Origin: RGIG3528 sp045616485
GTDB taxonomy: Bacteria > Bacillota > Clostridia > Lachnospirales > Lachnospiraceae
DNA length: 64,000 bases
Assembly: GCA_045616485.1 (NCBI GenBank)
Contig: JAZLGU010000027.1
Span: forward strand, 1 to 64,000
Direction: 5' to 3'
Position 1 is the stretch's first letter; every line of letters begins with the position of its first letter. Shown piece after piece: positions 25,531 through 33,903 of this stretch. Both the position numbers and the translations under genes were made by a program. The notes beneath the pieces are model-generated. The model saw nothing but the letters and a program-made list of their open reading frames with translations. It searched no databases and was not told the DNA's origin.

Positions 25531-26577
25531 ATGAATCAATCTACAAATAAAAAGACACATGTATTTGAAGTACTGGGATATATTGCCCTGACTATTGTGC
25601 TATGTTTTTTTCTGCAGGCCCTGGTTGTACCTAAATATATGTCGCATCCTGTAGAAGGCGCTATTATGCCGGAGTATTACAAGTCAAAGGCTCAGCATGA
25701 TGTGATCTTTATTGGAGACTGTGAATTTTATGAATCCATATCACCTATTACTTTATGGGAAAATTATGGGATATCTTCATATGTAAGAGGCTCAGCTCAG
25801 CAGCTTATATGGCAGTCATATTATGTTCTGAAGGATACACTGCTTATAGAGAAGCCCAAGGTAGTAGTACTTAATGTAACAGAGCTTAAGTATGGCACTG
25901 TACAGAATGAAGCCTATACCAGACTTTGCCTGGATGGTATGAAGAGTGTTAAATATAAGCTTACAGCAGCCAAGCTGTCCAAAAAAGAAGAAAACGAATC
26001 CCTTATTAGCTATATTTTACCTATTATGAGATATCACAGCCGTTGGTCTGACCTCAATCAGGATGATTTCAAGTATATGTTTAAACGAGATATCATGACT
26101 CATGAGGGCTATCTTATGTATACTGATGTAAGACCTCAGACTCAGGATATATCTTTTCAGAAGCCTTTGCTGGACTACAGTTTTCCTGAGCTTTGCTGGG
26201 GCTATCTGGATGATTTTGTAAAGCTTTGTAATGAAGAAGGGATTACCTTTGTACTGATGAAGGCTCCTATTAAGAACTGGATGTATTCGTGGTACGATGA
26301 GTGGGATCAGCAGATAGAAGCATATGCAGAGAAAAACGGGCTGACATACATAAATGGTACCAAAGATATGAATAATATGGGCCTTGATATGTCTACTGAT
26401 ACTTATGATGAGGGCATTCATCTTAATGTATACGGAGCAGAAAAGTTCAGTGACTATTTAGGTGAGATACTTAAAAAAGAATATGATTATAAAGATGGCA
26501 GAAGTGATGAAAAGCAGAGTAAGATCTGGGATGATATCTGCCAGAGATATTATGAAGAGCGTGGAAGGGATAAATGA
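25531..26577 (+). CDS. SGNH/DltD-like membrane-anchored protein with Cys at the nucleophile position
   Basis: 348 aa. An N-terminal membrane helix (about 12-33), then an extracytoplasmic SGNH-like domain: IFIGDCEFYESISP (GDC where most SGNH enzymes have GDS; Cys64) and DEGIHLNVYG (Asp293, His297). Architecture recalls DltD/AlgX-type partners of MBOAT acyltransferases, and a dltC-B-A-like operon converges on this gene, so I infer a role in acylating an envelope polymer. The stop overlaps the next ATG (ATGA). Confidence 0.75.
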   Translation: MNQSTNKKTHVFEVLGYIALTIVLCFFLQALVVPKYMSHPVEGAIMPEYYKSKAQHDVIFIGDCEFYESISPITLWENYGISSYVRGSAQQLIWQSYYVLKDTLLIEKPKVVVLNVTELKYGTVQNEAYTRLCLDGMKSVKYKLTAAKLSKKEENESLISYILPIMRYHSRWSDLNQDDFKYMFKRDIMTHEGYLMYTDVRPQTQDISFQKPLLDYSFPELCWGYLDDFVKLCNEEGITFVLMKAPIKNWMYSWYDEWDQQIEAYAEKNGLTYINGTKDMNNMGLDMSTDTYDEGIHLNVYGAEKFSDYLGEILKKEYDYKDGRSDEKQSKIWDDICQRYYEERGRDK

Positions 26578-27095
26578 TGAAGAAGAAATTTTTGATAATT
26601 GCATTAGTAGTATGTATGCTTTTTGCAGGATGCGGCAGCCAGACAGATAATAATCCTACCGACAAGCCTGCAAATAATAACAATAATACAGACAGTAAAT
26701 TCACATTTGTATATAATAATGTGAAGATGGTGCCCAACCAGCTGGTTGATTCTATTATTGCTGCTCTTGGAAATGATTATACATATCTTGAGAGCCCCAG
26801 CTGTGCTTATGTAGGCTTGGATAAAGTATATGCATATAAGGGCTTTACTATATATACCTATCCTGACAGCAAGTCAGCAGATCACATATCTCAGATTGTT
26901 ATTACTGATGATTCTGTTAGTACTCCTGAAGGAATAAGAATAGGCGATGCAGCAGAAAAGATTGCTGAGACCTATGGCAGAGACTATCAGGACTTAAATG
27001 GCGCTTATGTTTATACTCGAGGAAAGACAAAGCTGGGCTTTGTTATAAAGGATGGCAAAGTTTTTTCCATTCAGTACGATATGATTGAACAGTAA
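26574..27095 (+). CDS. Small lipoprotein of unknown function
   Basis: 173 aa. Lipobox LFAGC (Cys20) and an Asn/Asp-rich linker, then a globular part containing GIRIGDAAEKIAETYG, the pattern of small secreted lipoproteins that sense or bind via a short beta-rich domain. Not assigned to a named family. Overlaps the SGNH gene by 4 nt, so it is translationally coupled to it. Confidence 0.8.
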   Translation: MMKKKFLIIALVVCMLFAGCGSQTDNNPTDKPANNNNNTDSKFTFVYNNVKMVPNQLVDSIIAALGNDYTYLESPSCAYVGLDKVYAYKGFTIYTYPDSKSADHISQIVITDDSVSTPEGIRIGDAAEKIAETYGRDYQDLNGAYVYTRGKTKLGFVIKDGKVFSIQYDMIEQ

Positions 27096-27108
27096 AATAT
27101 AAAAATAT

Positions 27109-27140
27109 AAAAACAGGTGGCCAACGGCCACCTGTTTTTA
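27109..27140. terminator. Bidirectional terminator between convergent operons
   Basis: Perfect 12-bp stem AAACAGGTGGCC / GGCCACCTGTTT with a 3-nt loop, flanked by A and T runs on both sides, so it works in both directions. Confidence 0.92.
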
Positions 27141-28652
27141 TGAAATAATATTTTCTTCTTTTTCCCAGTTATTCAAAAGTAAGACACGATCAGTCTTTCC
27201 GTTTCTGTTATGCGGAAGCTCCGACAAAAAGATAAAAGCATGAGGAATCATATATTTGGGTAACTGTTTGGACAGATCTTTTCTTAATTGTTTTCTGGCG
27301 CTTTCTTCACATATACAGAAAAGTAGTATTTTTTCGTAAGTCTTGGAAAAAAGGCAACAACACTCACTTATGTAGGGTAGGGAAAGAGCACATGTCTCTA
27401 TATCACCCAGCTCTATGCGGTGGCCCATATGTTTAATCTGGGCGTCCTTTCTGGAGATACATACCAGCTCGCCTTTTTCGTTAATTCTGCCAAAATCGCC
27501 ACTGTGGTAAATCCTACCAGAGAAATCAGTACCTGTTAGACTAAGAGTCTCAAAAGCAGCATTGGTCTTATCAGGATCTTTATAGTAGCACAAAGCAAGT
27601 CCGGAGCCGGCCACACATATTTCTCCTTCTTTATCAGGTAATTTGTCCTCATTAAGCAGGAAGACTCTTGAAGTATTAAAGGCATGACCTATAGGTAACA
27701 CTTCGTTTTCCGGTCTAATACCTTCTACCTTATAGTAGCAGGAATTACCGGCAACTTCCGTAGAACCGTAGAGATTGATGAAAGTGGTGGATGGAAGAGC
27801 GGATACCAGATAATTCAGGTGGTTAACAGGCATTTTCTCTCCTACAAAAAGGATGTTTTTTAGCTCATGGGGCATTAGCTCTGAAAAAACCTGGAAATTG
27901 GAAGCCACTACCAGTACCGAGGGAACACAGACGAAGGTGGAGATGTGCTCATCCATAAGAGCCTGAACCAGCTTGATGGGAAAGGTAAATATCTGCTGGG
28001 AAAAAATTACTGATGTAGCACCCAGATAGATGGTGGAAAAAATATCCTTGGTAGAAGCGTCAAAGTAAAAAGGAATCTGATTGCCAAATATCTCGTCATG
28101 AGTAAGGGAAAAAATCCTGCAATACTCACGAATAAATGAAGAGATGCCACAGTCGTTTTTTACTACCAGCTTGGGAATACCGGTGGAGCCGGAAGTAAAT
28201 ATACCGAACATAGGTTTTTCCGTATCTCTACTTACTTCTGTATAAGGCATGTGTGAAAGGTCGGTATAGTATATTTTACTTACATTACTTTCTTTAAAAG
28301 GGTCCTTTTCTGTGGCCAGCAGTACACAGGCTGGATCACAGAGATTAAGGAAAAGGGTAGCTCTGTCTGCAGGCACGGTACTGTCCATAGGCACATACCA
28401 GCCACCTGCCGCATATACCCCCAGCATCATAATAAGTGAAGGAATATCACGATCTACAGATACAATAACAGGCTTTTCCAGGTCCGCGGCAGTGTAGCGT
28501 GAGGTAAGGAGAGCAGCTACGTCACATACTTTTTCATAGAATTCACTGTAGGTAATCTGTGCCTTGCCGAATTCCTTAAAAATGATCTTGTTGGGATTGG
28601 TATCACTCCAATATTTCAGTATTTCTATCCAGTTTTTATTTTGAAAATCCAT
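27138..28652 (-). CDS. dltA: DltA-like amino acid adenylation enzyme
   Basis: 504 aa ANL-family adenylating enzyme. Core motifs: FGIFTSGSTGIPKLVV (A3), INLYGSTEVAG (A5), GRIYHSGDFGRI (A7), and the closing lysine in NRNGKTDR (A10). Size and motifs fit D-alanine--carrier protein ligase, which loads the neighbouring carrier protein. It is third in the minus-strand order carrier protein, MBOAT, ligase. The amino acid is probably D-Ala but cannot be read from the sequence with certainty. Confidence 0.85.
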   Translation of the reverse strand: MDFQNKNWIEILKYWSDTNPNKIIFKEFGKAQITYSEFYEKVCDVAALLTSRYTAADLEKPVIVSVDRDIPSLIMMLGVYAAGGWYVPMDSTVPADRATLFLNLCDPACVLLATEKDPFKESNVSKIYYTDLSHMPYTEVSRDTEKPMFGIFTSGSTGIPKLVVKNDCGISSFIREYCRIFSLTHDEIFGNQIPFYFDASTKDIFSTIYLGATSVIFSQQIFTFPIKLVQALMDEHISTFVCVPSVLVVASNFQVFSELMPHELKNILFVGEKMPVNHLNYLVSALPSTTFINLYGSTEVAGNSCYYKVEGIRPENEVLPIGHAFNTSRVFLLNEDKLPDKEGEICVAGSGLALCYYKDPDKTNAAFETLSLTGTDFSGRIYHSGDFGRINEKGELVCISRKDAQIKHMGHRIELGDIETCALSLPYISECCCLFSKTYEKILLFCICEESARKQLRKDLSKQLPKYMIPHAFIFLSELPHNRNGKTDRVLLLNNWEKEENIIS

Positions 28653-28670
28653 AATTTTACCTTCATTAAA

Positions 28671-30263
28671 TTAATACTGCTGGTAAATAAAGTTAGAGGC
28701 CTCATACCCTACGCCATAAGCACCAAAAAGTACAATGGCTGCGGTGCCAAGAGCTGCAATTACAATACCGATGATTACAGGCTTGGAATTAATAATATCA
28801 CGTATACTCTTACCCTTTTCCTCAATGAGAGAAACAAAGAAAAGCAGGATACAGCCTAAAAGTGCAGGCAGATAGGTAATGAGCTCTGAAGGGACAAATA
28901 CATTGCCTGTGAAACTAAAGAAGGGAAGATGTCCGGAGTTGAATCCGAACATGGACAGGAACATGCTGCCTGTTGCTACAATATTAAGAGGGCGGGAGAA
29001 TACTCTGGCCAGCGTTATAAGCAGGAAAGTCCTGATGGCACAAAATATTCTGTAGCCTACATTCTGATCGTAATGATATTTTTTTCTCTGTTTTGCAAAG
29101 AAAGGATCGATGAGAGTGGATATCAGAATAACAACACCGTTAAATACACCGAAGAGAGTCTCACCCCAGTTGGCACCATGCCATATACCGATAATGGTAA
29201 AAAGGAAAAGGGAAAGAATACCTACAGGTACAGTCTTTGCAACGAATTTGCCGAATTTCTTCTTGGTCCATTTGGTGATACGGGAAAAAGAAGAGGAAAA
29301 GGCGATAGGATAAAAGAAGTAGTCCTTAAGCCAGTTGCCCAGTGACATATGCCATCTGTTCCAAAAATCGTTAAGGTTTAATGCAAAGTATGGTCTGGTG
29401 AAGTTCAGATCCATAGTGATATCCAGCATCTGGGATACACCGCGGGATACGTCAACACCGCCGGAAAAGTCGGCATATATCTGAAGTCCCCAAATGAACA
29501 TGCCCAGCCAGATCTCAAGACCTGATACTTTGGTGACATCTGCCAGCATGGCTACTACAAGAGGAGCTATAGCATCAGCTATAACAAGCTTTTTGAAAAG
29601 ACCCCATAATACCAGCTGATAACCGTACTTTATGTTTTTAAAATTAAAAGCGTGGCCTGCATAGAGCTGATGAGCCAGTCGGTCAAAGCTGGGGATAGGA
29701 CCCTGCACTATCTGAGGAAAGTAGGTGAGATAAAGGAAAAATTTGGCAAAGTTTTTCTCAGGCTTATATTTTTCTCTGGACACATCTACTACATACCCTA
29801 CTGCAGAAAAGGTATAGAATGAGAGACCAAGGGGTAAAACAAAAGAAAAAAGAGGAAGAGCGCTGGTCTCAGGTAAAAATGTATTTATGTTGGATATAAC
29901 GAAATTAGTGTATTTTAGAACTATAAGGATACCTAAGTCTACTACTACAGCCATGGTCATAAAGAAGTGGATAATGCGATTATTTTTCTTTATGGCCAGA
30001 GCCAGCTGGTCCTGGGAAAGCTGTTCTTCCAACTCGGGCAATTTTTGCGAAAATGTCTGTCTTTTTTTATAGACAATAAGAGCTGCAAAGAAAGTAACCA
30101 AGGTGGTAACAAGAACATAAATAAGGTATTTGGGACCTGAAAACAGGTAAAATACTATACTTCCGCACAGTAATACACACCACTGAATTTTCTTGGGAAC
30201 AAGATAGTAAAGAATCAGCAGAATCAGGAAAAATACTGCGAAACTTAAGGATGAATATGACAT
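28671..30263 (-). CDS. dltB: MBOAT O-acyltransferase, DltB-like
   Basis: 530-aa polytopic membrane protein. MBOAT signature with the catalytic histidine in IIGIWHGANWGETLFG, preceded by FNRWHMSLGNWLKDYFFYP (usually FWxRWHxSLxxWxxxY). It would pass the acyl or D-alanyl group from the carrier protein across the membrane. It starts 8 bp after the carrier gene with AGGAG. AlgI-type acetylation enzymes are the alternative, but the adjacent carrier and ligase favour the Dlt route. Confidence 0.87.
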   Translation of the reverse strand: MSYSSLSFAVFFLILLILYYLVPKKIQWCVLLCGSIVFYLFSGPKYLIYVLVTTLVTFFAALIVYKKRQTFSQKLPELEEQLSQDQLALAIKKNNRIIHFFMTMAVVVDLGILIVLKYTNFVISNINTFLPETSALPLFSFVLPLGLSFYTFSAVGYVVDVSREKYKPEKNFAKFFLYLTYFPQIVQGPIPSFDRLAHQLYAGHAFNFKNIKYGYQLVLWGLFKKLVIADAIAPLVVAMLADVTKVSGLEIWLGMFIWGLQIYADFSGGVDVSRGVSQMLDITMDLNFTRPYFALNLNDFWNRWHMSLGNWLKDYFFYPIAFSSSFSRITKWTKKKFGKFVAKTVPVGILSLFLFTIIGIWHGANWGETLFGVFNGVVILISTLIDPFFAKQRKKYHYDQNVGYRIFCAIRTFLLITLARVFSRPLNIVATGSMFLSMFGFNSGHLPFFSFTGNVFVPSELITYLPALLGCILLFFVSLIEEKGKSIRDIINSKPVIIGIVIAALGTAAIVLFGAYGVGYEASNFIYQQY

Positions 30264-30271
30264 ATTAGCTC

Positions 30272-30505
30272 CTAGCGACCGGATTTTAATTTTTCAACAA
30301 GAGCAGTGATGGCATCAAGAGAGTTGAAATTCTCGGGAACAAGATGCACAACTGTAATTTTAATGTTAAATGTTCTATTAAGCTCGCCTACCAGAGTAAC
30401 AATATCAAAGGAATCAAGGATACTGTCGTCAATAAGAGCAGTTTCGTTTTCATAATCAACATCGTCGTTAATATCGTTTAAAATTTCAAGGATTTGTTCT
30501 TTCAT
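30272..30505 (-). CDS. dltC: Acyl/D-alanyl carrier protein, DltC-like
   Basis: 77-aa acidic four-helix carrier with the phosphopantetheine serine in DDSILDSFDIVTLVGEL (DSFD, about residue 33). First gene of the minus-strand dlt-like operon. A holo-ACP synthase must modify it and is not in this window. Confidence 0.9.
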   Translation of the reverse strand: MKEQILEILNDINDDVDYENETALIDDSILDSFDIVTLVGELNRTFNIKITVVHLVPENFNSLDAITALVEKLKSGR

Positions 30506-30550
30506 AAATGCCTCTTTTCATTATTTTTATTTATTGTGTAAGCACCGTTT

Positions 30551-30580
30551 ATTATAACATAATTAAAAGCTTTATTGCAA
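30551..30580 (-). promoter_or_regulatory. Promoter of the dlt-like operon
   Basis: On the minus strand TTGCAA (30575-30580), 18-bp spacer, TATAAT (30551-30556), about 45 nt before dltC. Confidence 0.7.
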
Positions 30581-30626
30581 TTGCTTTTGAGGCATGGGCT
30601 TATTTGTTTCGAGTTTTTTAATTTGT

Positions 30627-30656
30627 TTGAACAGGCAATATGTGATAGAGTATAGA
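30627..30656 (+). promoter_or_regulatory. Putative promoter of the four-motif protein gene
   Basis: TTGAAC (30627-30632), 18-bp spacer, TATAGA (30651-30656). No SigD/FliA-type promoter (TAAA...GCCGATAA) is visible, so the gene does not look flagellar-regulated. Confidence 0.5.
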
Positions 30657-30690
30657 TTGTATATAAAATGTATTTAGGAGGACCTGTTAC

Positions 30691-31014
30691 ATGGCAGAAT
30701 CAAAAGCACTTCTTTCACAAGGCGAGATTGATGCCCTGATTTCTTTCCTCAGCTCTCAAAAAGAGTCCATCAATAATGACGTTATGAACCAGGAGAGCAT
30801 AGACAAGCTTATCGGAATGCTGAACAGTGGATTAAATCTGGGAGCACTTGATGACAATAAGGATAAGGATGTAATCAGAGACCGTTCCCTTTTAGGGCAG
30901 ACAGAGATAGACGCTTTGGTAAATTTCCTTGTTTCTCACAAAGATGCAGCAGAAAATTCTATCCTTACCCAGGATAAGATTGACCTGCTGGTAGAAATGC
31001 TTAAAGCTGAATAG
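30691..31014 (+). CDS. Small protein with four FliM-N-terminus-like motifs
   Basis: 107 aa. Four copies of [LM]-x-Q-x-x-I-D-x-L-[IV]-x-x-[LM/FL]: residues 8-20 (LSQGEIDALISFL), 32-44 (MNQESIDKLIGML), 68-80 (LGQTEIDALVNFL), 92-104 (LTQDKIDLLVEML). Copies are 24 residues apart within each half, and the halves repeat with a period of 60, so the gene arose by duplication. The first copy matches the LSQxEIDALL peptide by which FliM and FliY bind CheY-P. No flagellar C-terminal domain is present. Strong AGGAGGA ribosome site. Function is inferred: a CheY-type receiver binder or adaptor. Confidence 0.85.
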   Translation: MAESKALLSQGEIDALISFLSSQKESINNDVMNQESIDKLIGMLNSGLNLGALDDNKDKDVIRDRSLLGQTEIDALVNFLVSHKDAAENSILTQDKIDLLVEMLKAE

Positions 31015-31032
31015 AATTACATAAATGCTTAT

Positions 31033-31067
31033 AAATCCTCAAGCCCTCGGGCCTGGGGATTTTTTTG
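31033..31067 (+). terminator. Intrinsic terminator
   Basis: AATCCTCAAGCCC pairs with GGGCCTGGGGATT, followed by seven T. Ends the four-motif gene. Confidence 0.88.
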
Positions 31068-31150
31068 AACTTTTATAAAAAATTAATAGGAAAAATTATG
31101 GAATTTGCTACACTAATATTTGCTTATAGCAATATAAGGAAAGGCAGAGC

Positions 31151-32146
31151 TTGGGGATGAAGAAAAAAAATAAACAGTATTTAAATGAAGAAGAGGAAAT
31201 TAAAAAGGCAAATCTGGGCTATAGCTATTATGGTGGAGATGATGAGCATCCCTGCGACTGGGAAAAAAGCCGGGATATATTTCTGGAGCTTATGGAAGAA
31301 ACTGAAAATAACAGAGGACAGTATGCCAATACTTTAGGCTATATCTACTATTACGGACGTGCCAATAATGGTGAGCCTCAATATGATGAGGCGCTAAAAT
31401 ATTTTTCCATAGGCGAAACATACGGATATTTTGAATCTACTTATAAGCTTTCCGATATGTATATGAAGGGACAGGGGGTGCCCAGGGATGAAAAGGCGGC
31501 TTTTGCCCTTGTTAGCAGATATTACAATGAAAATCTCAGAAAATTCTTAAGCGGTGAAGACAGCTGTATGGCTGACATTGCGCTGAGAATGGGGGTTATG
31601 CTGTGGGATGGCATCGGCTGCAAGGAGGACAAAAACGAGGCTTTCTGGATGCTGACGCTGGCTGAATATGCTATAAATCGGCGAATGAAAAACTGTGACC
31701 ACTATGGTGATGAAAATGTAAAGGCTTCAATTGATAAAGCGCTGGCAAAATGCAGGCAGGAGCTGGCAGCAAAGCCTGCGAAAAAAGTAAGCTATGATTA
31801 TTTGCCTTTTGTGGAGACGGCGCTGGATGACGGCTATCTTTTGGATGTGAAAATAGAAGAGCAGAAAAATGGCTTGAAATTTCTGGTGAGCCCGGTACCA
31901 AAGGTAAGGGAAGAAAATAATCCCAAGCTGCTGGTGAATATACCGGAACAAAATTACTGCAAAGAAGTGGAATATATTGTTTTTACGGCACCTAAGGCAT
32001 CACTTTCATTTAAATATCGCCGATATGACCTTTATGCCAACGATTTGATACTTGATTCCGAAAAAAATCAGTGGATCTTCATTCTGGGTAGGGATATACA
32101 GTGTATTGCTACAGTGAACGAATGGGTATATACGTTAGAAAAATAA
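31151..32146 (+). CDS. Sel1-like repeat protein
   Basis: 331 aa, cytoplasmic. Sel1-like repeats in the first half (ANTLGYIYYYGRANNGEPQYDEALKYF, YKLSDMYMKGQGVPRDEKAAFALV, MGVMLWDGIGCKEDKNEAFWML), then an uncharacterised C-terminal half. Such repeats bind partner proteins. Start is TTG 31151 (AAGG 6 nt before) or ATG 31157. Its own transcription unit. Confidence 0.8.
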   Translation: MGMKKKNKQYLNEEEEIKKANLGYSYYGGDDEHPCDWEKSRDIFLELMEETENNRGQYANTLGYIYYYGRANNGEPQYDEALKYFSIGETYGYFESTYKLSDMYMKGQGVPRDEKAAFALVSRYYNENLRKFLSGEDSCMADIALRMGVMLWDGIGCKEDKNEAFWMLTLAEYAINRRMKNCDHYGDENVKASIDKALAKCRQELAAKPAKKVSYDYLPFVETALDDGYLLDVKIEEQKNGLKFLVSPVPKVREENNPKLLVNIPEQNYCKEVEYIVFTAPKASLSFKYRRYDLYANDLILDSEKNQWIFILGRDIQCIATVNEWVYTLEK

Positions 32147-32187
32147 CAATTTTTAAAAACATTTGTTTTAAAGACTTGTTATTCCAT

Positions 32188-32215
32188 TTGAAATTATCTA
32201 TAATCAAGCTATAAT
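32188..32215 (+). promoter_or_regulatory. Putative SigA-type promoter
   Basis: TTGAAA, 16-bp spacer, TATAAT just before the surface-protein gene. Confidence 0.6.
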
Positions 32216-32232
32216 GATTTGGAGAAAATGAA

Positions 32233-33774
32233 ATGAACAAGAAGAAAAGAAAAATTGCAGAACTGATTATAATATCGCTTATTCTTGGTTTTGCAGGGGT
32301 TAAGGCTTATGCAGCTTCCTGGATCAGCTGTGAAAAAAATCTTGATTTAAGATATAAGGACGAGGGCAGTGTAAGATTTATTGAAGGCGCTATCGTTGTT
32401 GATGTTAATGAAGACGATGAGGAACGGGAAGAAAAGCTAAAAGAAGCAAAAGATCTTTTTAGGACTGATGACGATAAAATTAAAAAAATAAACGCATCCA
32501 TTTCTTTTGGAGATTCCAAGCTTTTGACGGATTTGTTTGACGAGTCTGTAGCCTTGGCAGCCAGACTGGAAGAGTTTGTATTATCCAGTTATGGTGGTGT
32601 AGGATATATCGGAGAGGAGCCTCTGGACCTTTTCCGCATGTTTGTTGGCTTTTCAGCCCTTAAAAAAGTAGACATGTCTGATATGGCAGGCATTTCTTTA
32701 GACGCTGAAACAGAGGCTATGTTCTGGGGCTGCTACAGTCTCACAGAGCTTAATCTGCCGGATATGAATACCGCAGAGCTTCGATCAGATGATATAAAAG
32801 GCTTTATTTTTGACATGTTTGATATGGATTCTTTCATTGATGATTATTCAGAAAGAGTCGTTAAAATTACGGTTGGCAGTGATATTTTTTATCTGCATGC
32901 CAATGAAAATCAGCTGGAGCTGTCTGATGAAAAGCCTGTTTTCACTCCGATTCCCACACCTACAGAGGAGCCGGAGCCATCTGATACGCCAGTGCCTACA
33001 GCGGAGCCGGAGCCATCCGGTACACCGGTACCTACAGAGGAGCCGGAGCCATCTGATACGCCGGTACCTTCAGAAGAGCCGGAGCCAACAGTGACACCTG
33101 AGCCGGGGCCTTCAGAGGTGCCTGCAGAGACACCGGTGCCTACTCCGGGAGAGGGAGCTACAGTAACACCTTTGCCTACAGACACTCCGGAGCCTGTTAC
33201 TCCTACAGTTACACCGACGGCCAAGCCTACCAAGACTCCAAAGCCTACCAAGACTCCTACTCCCACTGCGGTACCTACAGACACACCGGCACCTACACCT
33301 ACAGAAGAGACCGGCGCAGTAGCTACACCTTGGCCTACAAAAGGAGTTGATCCTGCTACACCTACACCGGAGCCACCGGCACCTACCGCTACCCCTGCAG
33401 TTACAGGGCAGCCGATAAGCGGAGGAGGGAATGGCAACAGCAAACTGCTGGTAATAATAGCCTCCATACTTCTAATAGTAGCCATAGGACTGGGAGCTTA
33501 TGATGCTTATTATTACATTAACCAGATAAAGGAAAAGAGAAGTGGAAGTCGGAAGACTATAGAAGGCAACGAAGAGGTAATCGAAGTCCCTGATGGCACA
33601 GTAGTGGATACAGAGCCTGAAGTGCCTACAGAGTCAGAAGAACCTGAAAAGACTACAGAAAATGTAGAAAATGTAGAAAATGCAGAGCCTGAAGCCAAGC
33701 CGGAAACGGAAGAGGCATCGGATTCTGAAGCATCCGATGAGGGTGAAGATTCAGAAAAGAATAAAGAGAACTAA
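32233..33774 (+). CDS. Surface protein: BspA-like region, Pro/Thr repeats, membrane anchor, acidic tail
   Basis: 513 aa. Signal peptide or anchor (about 7-32, ending AYAAS); a globular part whose FWGCYSLTELNLPDMNTAEL resembles BspA/DUF285 leucine-rich repeats (about 155-185); about 150 residues of Pro/Thr/Glu repeats (units such as EEPEPSDTPVPT, about 236-395); a membrane helix (about 404-424); and a strongly acidic cytoplasmic tail. The repeat DNA is a tandem array near 32955-33080. Probably a cell-surface adhesin or wall-spanning stalk. Confidence 0.82.
   Translation: MNKKKRKIAELIIISLILGFAGVKAYAASWISCEKNLDLRYKDEGSVRFIEGAIVVDVNEDDEEREEKLKEAKDLFRTDDDKIKKINASISFGDSKLLTDLFDESVALAARLEEFVLSSYGGVGYIGEEPLDLFRMFVGFSALKKVDMSDMAGISLDAETEAMFWGCYSLTELNLPDMNTAELRSDDIKGFIFDMFDMDSFIDDYSERVVKITVGSDIFYLHANENQLELSDEKPVFTPIPTPTEEPEPSDTPVPTAEPEPSGTPVPTEEPEPSDTPVPSEEPEPTVTPEPGPSEVPAETPVPTPGEGATVTPLPTDTPEPVTPTVTPTAKPTKTPKPTKTPTPTAVPTDTPAPTPTEETGAVATPWPTKGVDPATPTPEPPAPTATPAVTGQPISGGGNGNSKLLVIIASILLIVAIGLGAYDAYYYINQIKEKRSGSRKTIEGNEEVIEVPDGTVVDTEPEVPTESEEPEKTTENVENVENAEPEAKPETEEASDSEASDEGEDSEKNKEN
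32955..33080 (+). repeat. Tandem repeats coding Glu-Pro-x-Pro-x-x-Thr-Pro
   Basis: About three ~36-bp units coding EEPEPSDTPVPT variants (E/A, D/G exchanges), followed by more degenerate Pro/Thr codons to about 33410. Copy number is likely to vary between strains by slippage. Confidence 0.75.
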
Positions 33775-33781
33775 ATGAATC

Positions 33782-33822
33782 AAGAAAGAGTATCAATTAA
33801 CAGATACTCTTTCTTATTTTTC
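33782..33822 (+). terminator. Intrinsic terminator
   Basis: Perfect 13-bp stem AAGAAAGAGTATC / GATACTCTTTCTT with 8-nt loop, then ATTTTT. Ends the surface-protein gene. Confidence 0.85.
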
Positions 33823-33824
33823 TG

Positions 33825-33853
33825 TTGATATAAATTAATAGTAATAGTATAAT
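33825..33853 (+). promoter_or_regulatory. argS promoter
   Basis: TTGATA, 17-bp spacer, TATAAT. Transcription should start near 33860, leaving no leader for an ATG at 33862 and so supporting the TTG start at 33904. Confidence 0.8.
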
Positions 33854-33903
33854 TATTCCGTATGATTAAAACAGGATTTAGTTTTTCCGGAAGGAGTAAT
33901 AAA

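Noticed and set aside
28929..29345. Plus-strand 138-codon frame
   Set aside because: Shadow of the minus-strand dltB-like gene; no ribosome site.
32910..33485. Minus-strand 191-codon Gly/Val/Ser-rich frame
   Set aside because: Shadow of the Pro/Thr repeat region of the plus-strand surface protein.
33862..33903. ATG start for argS at 33862
   Set aside because: Only 9 bp after the -10 box; TTG at 33904 has AAGGAG and gives the family N-terminus.
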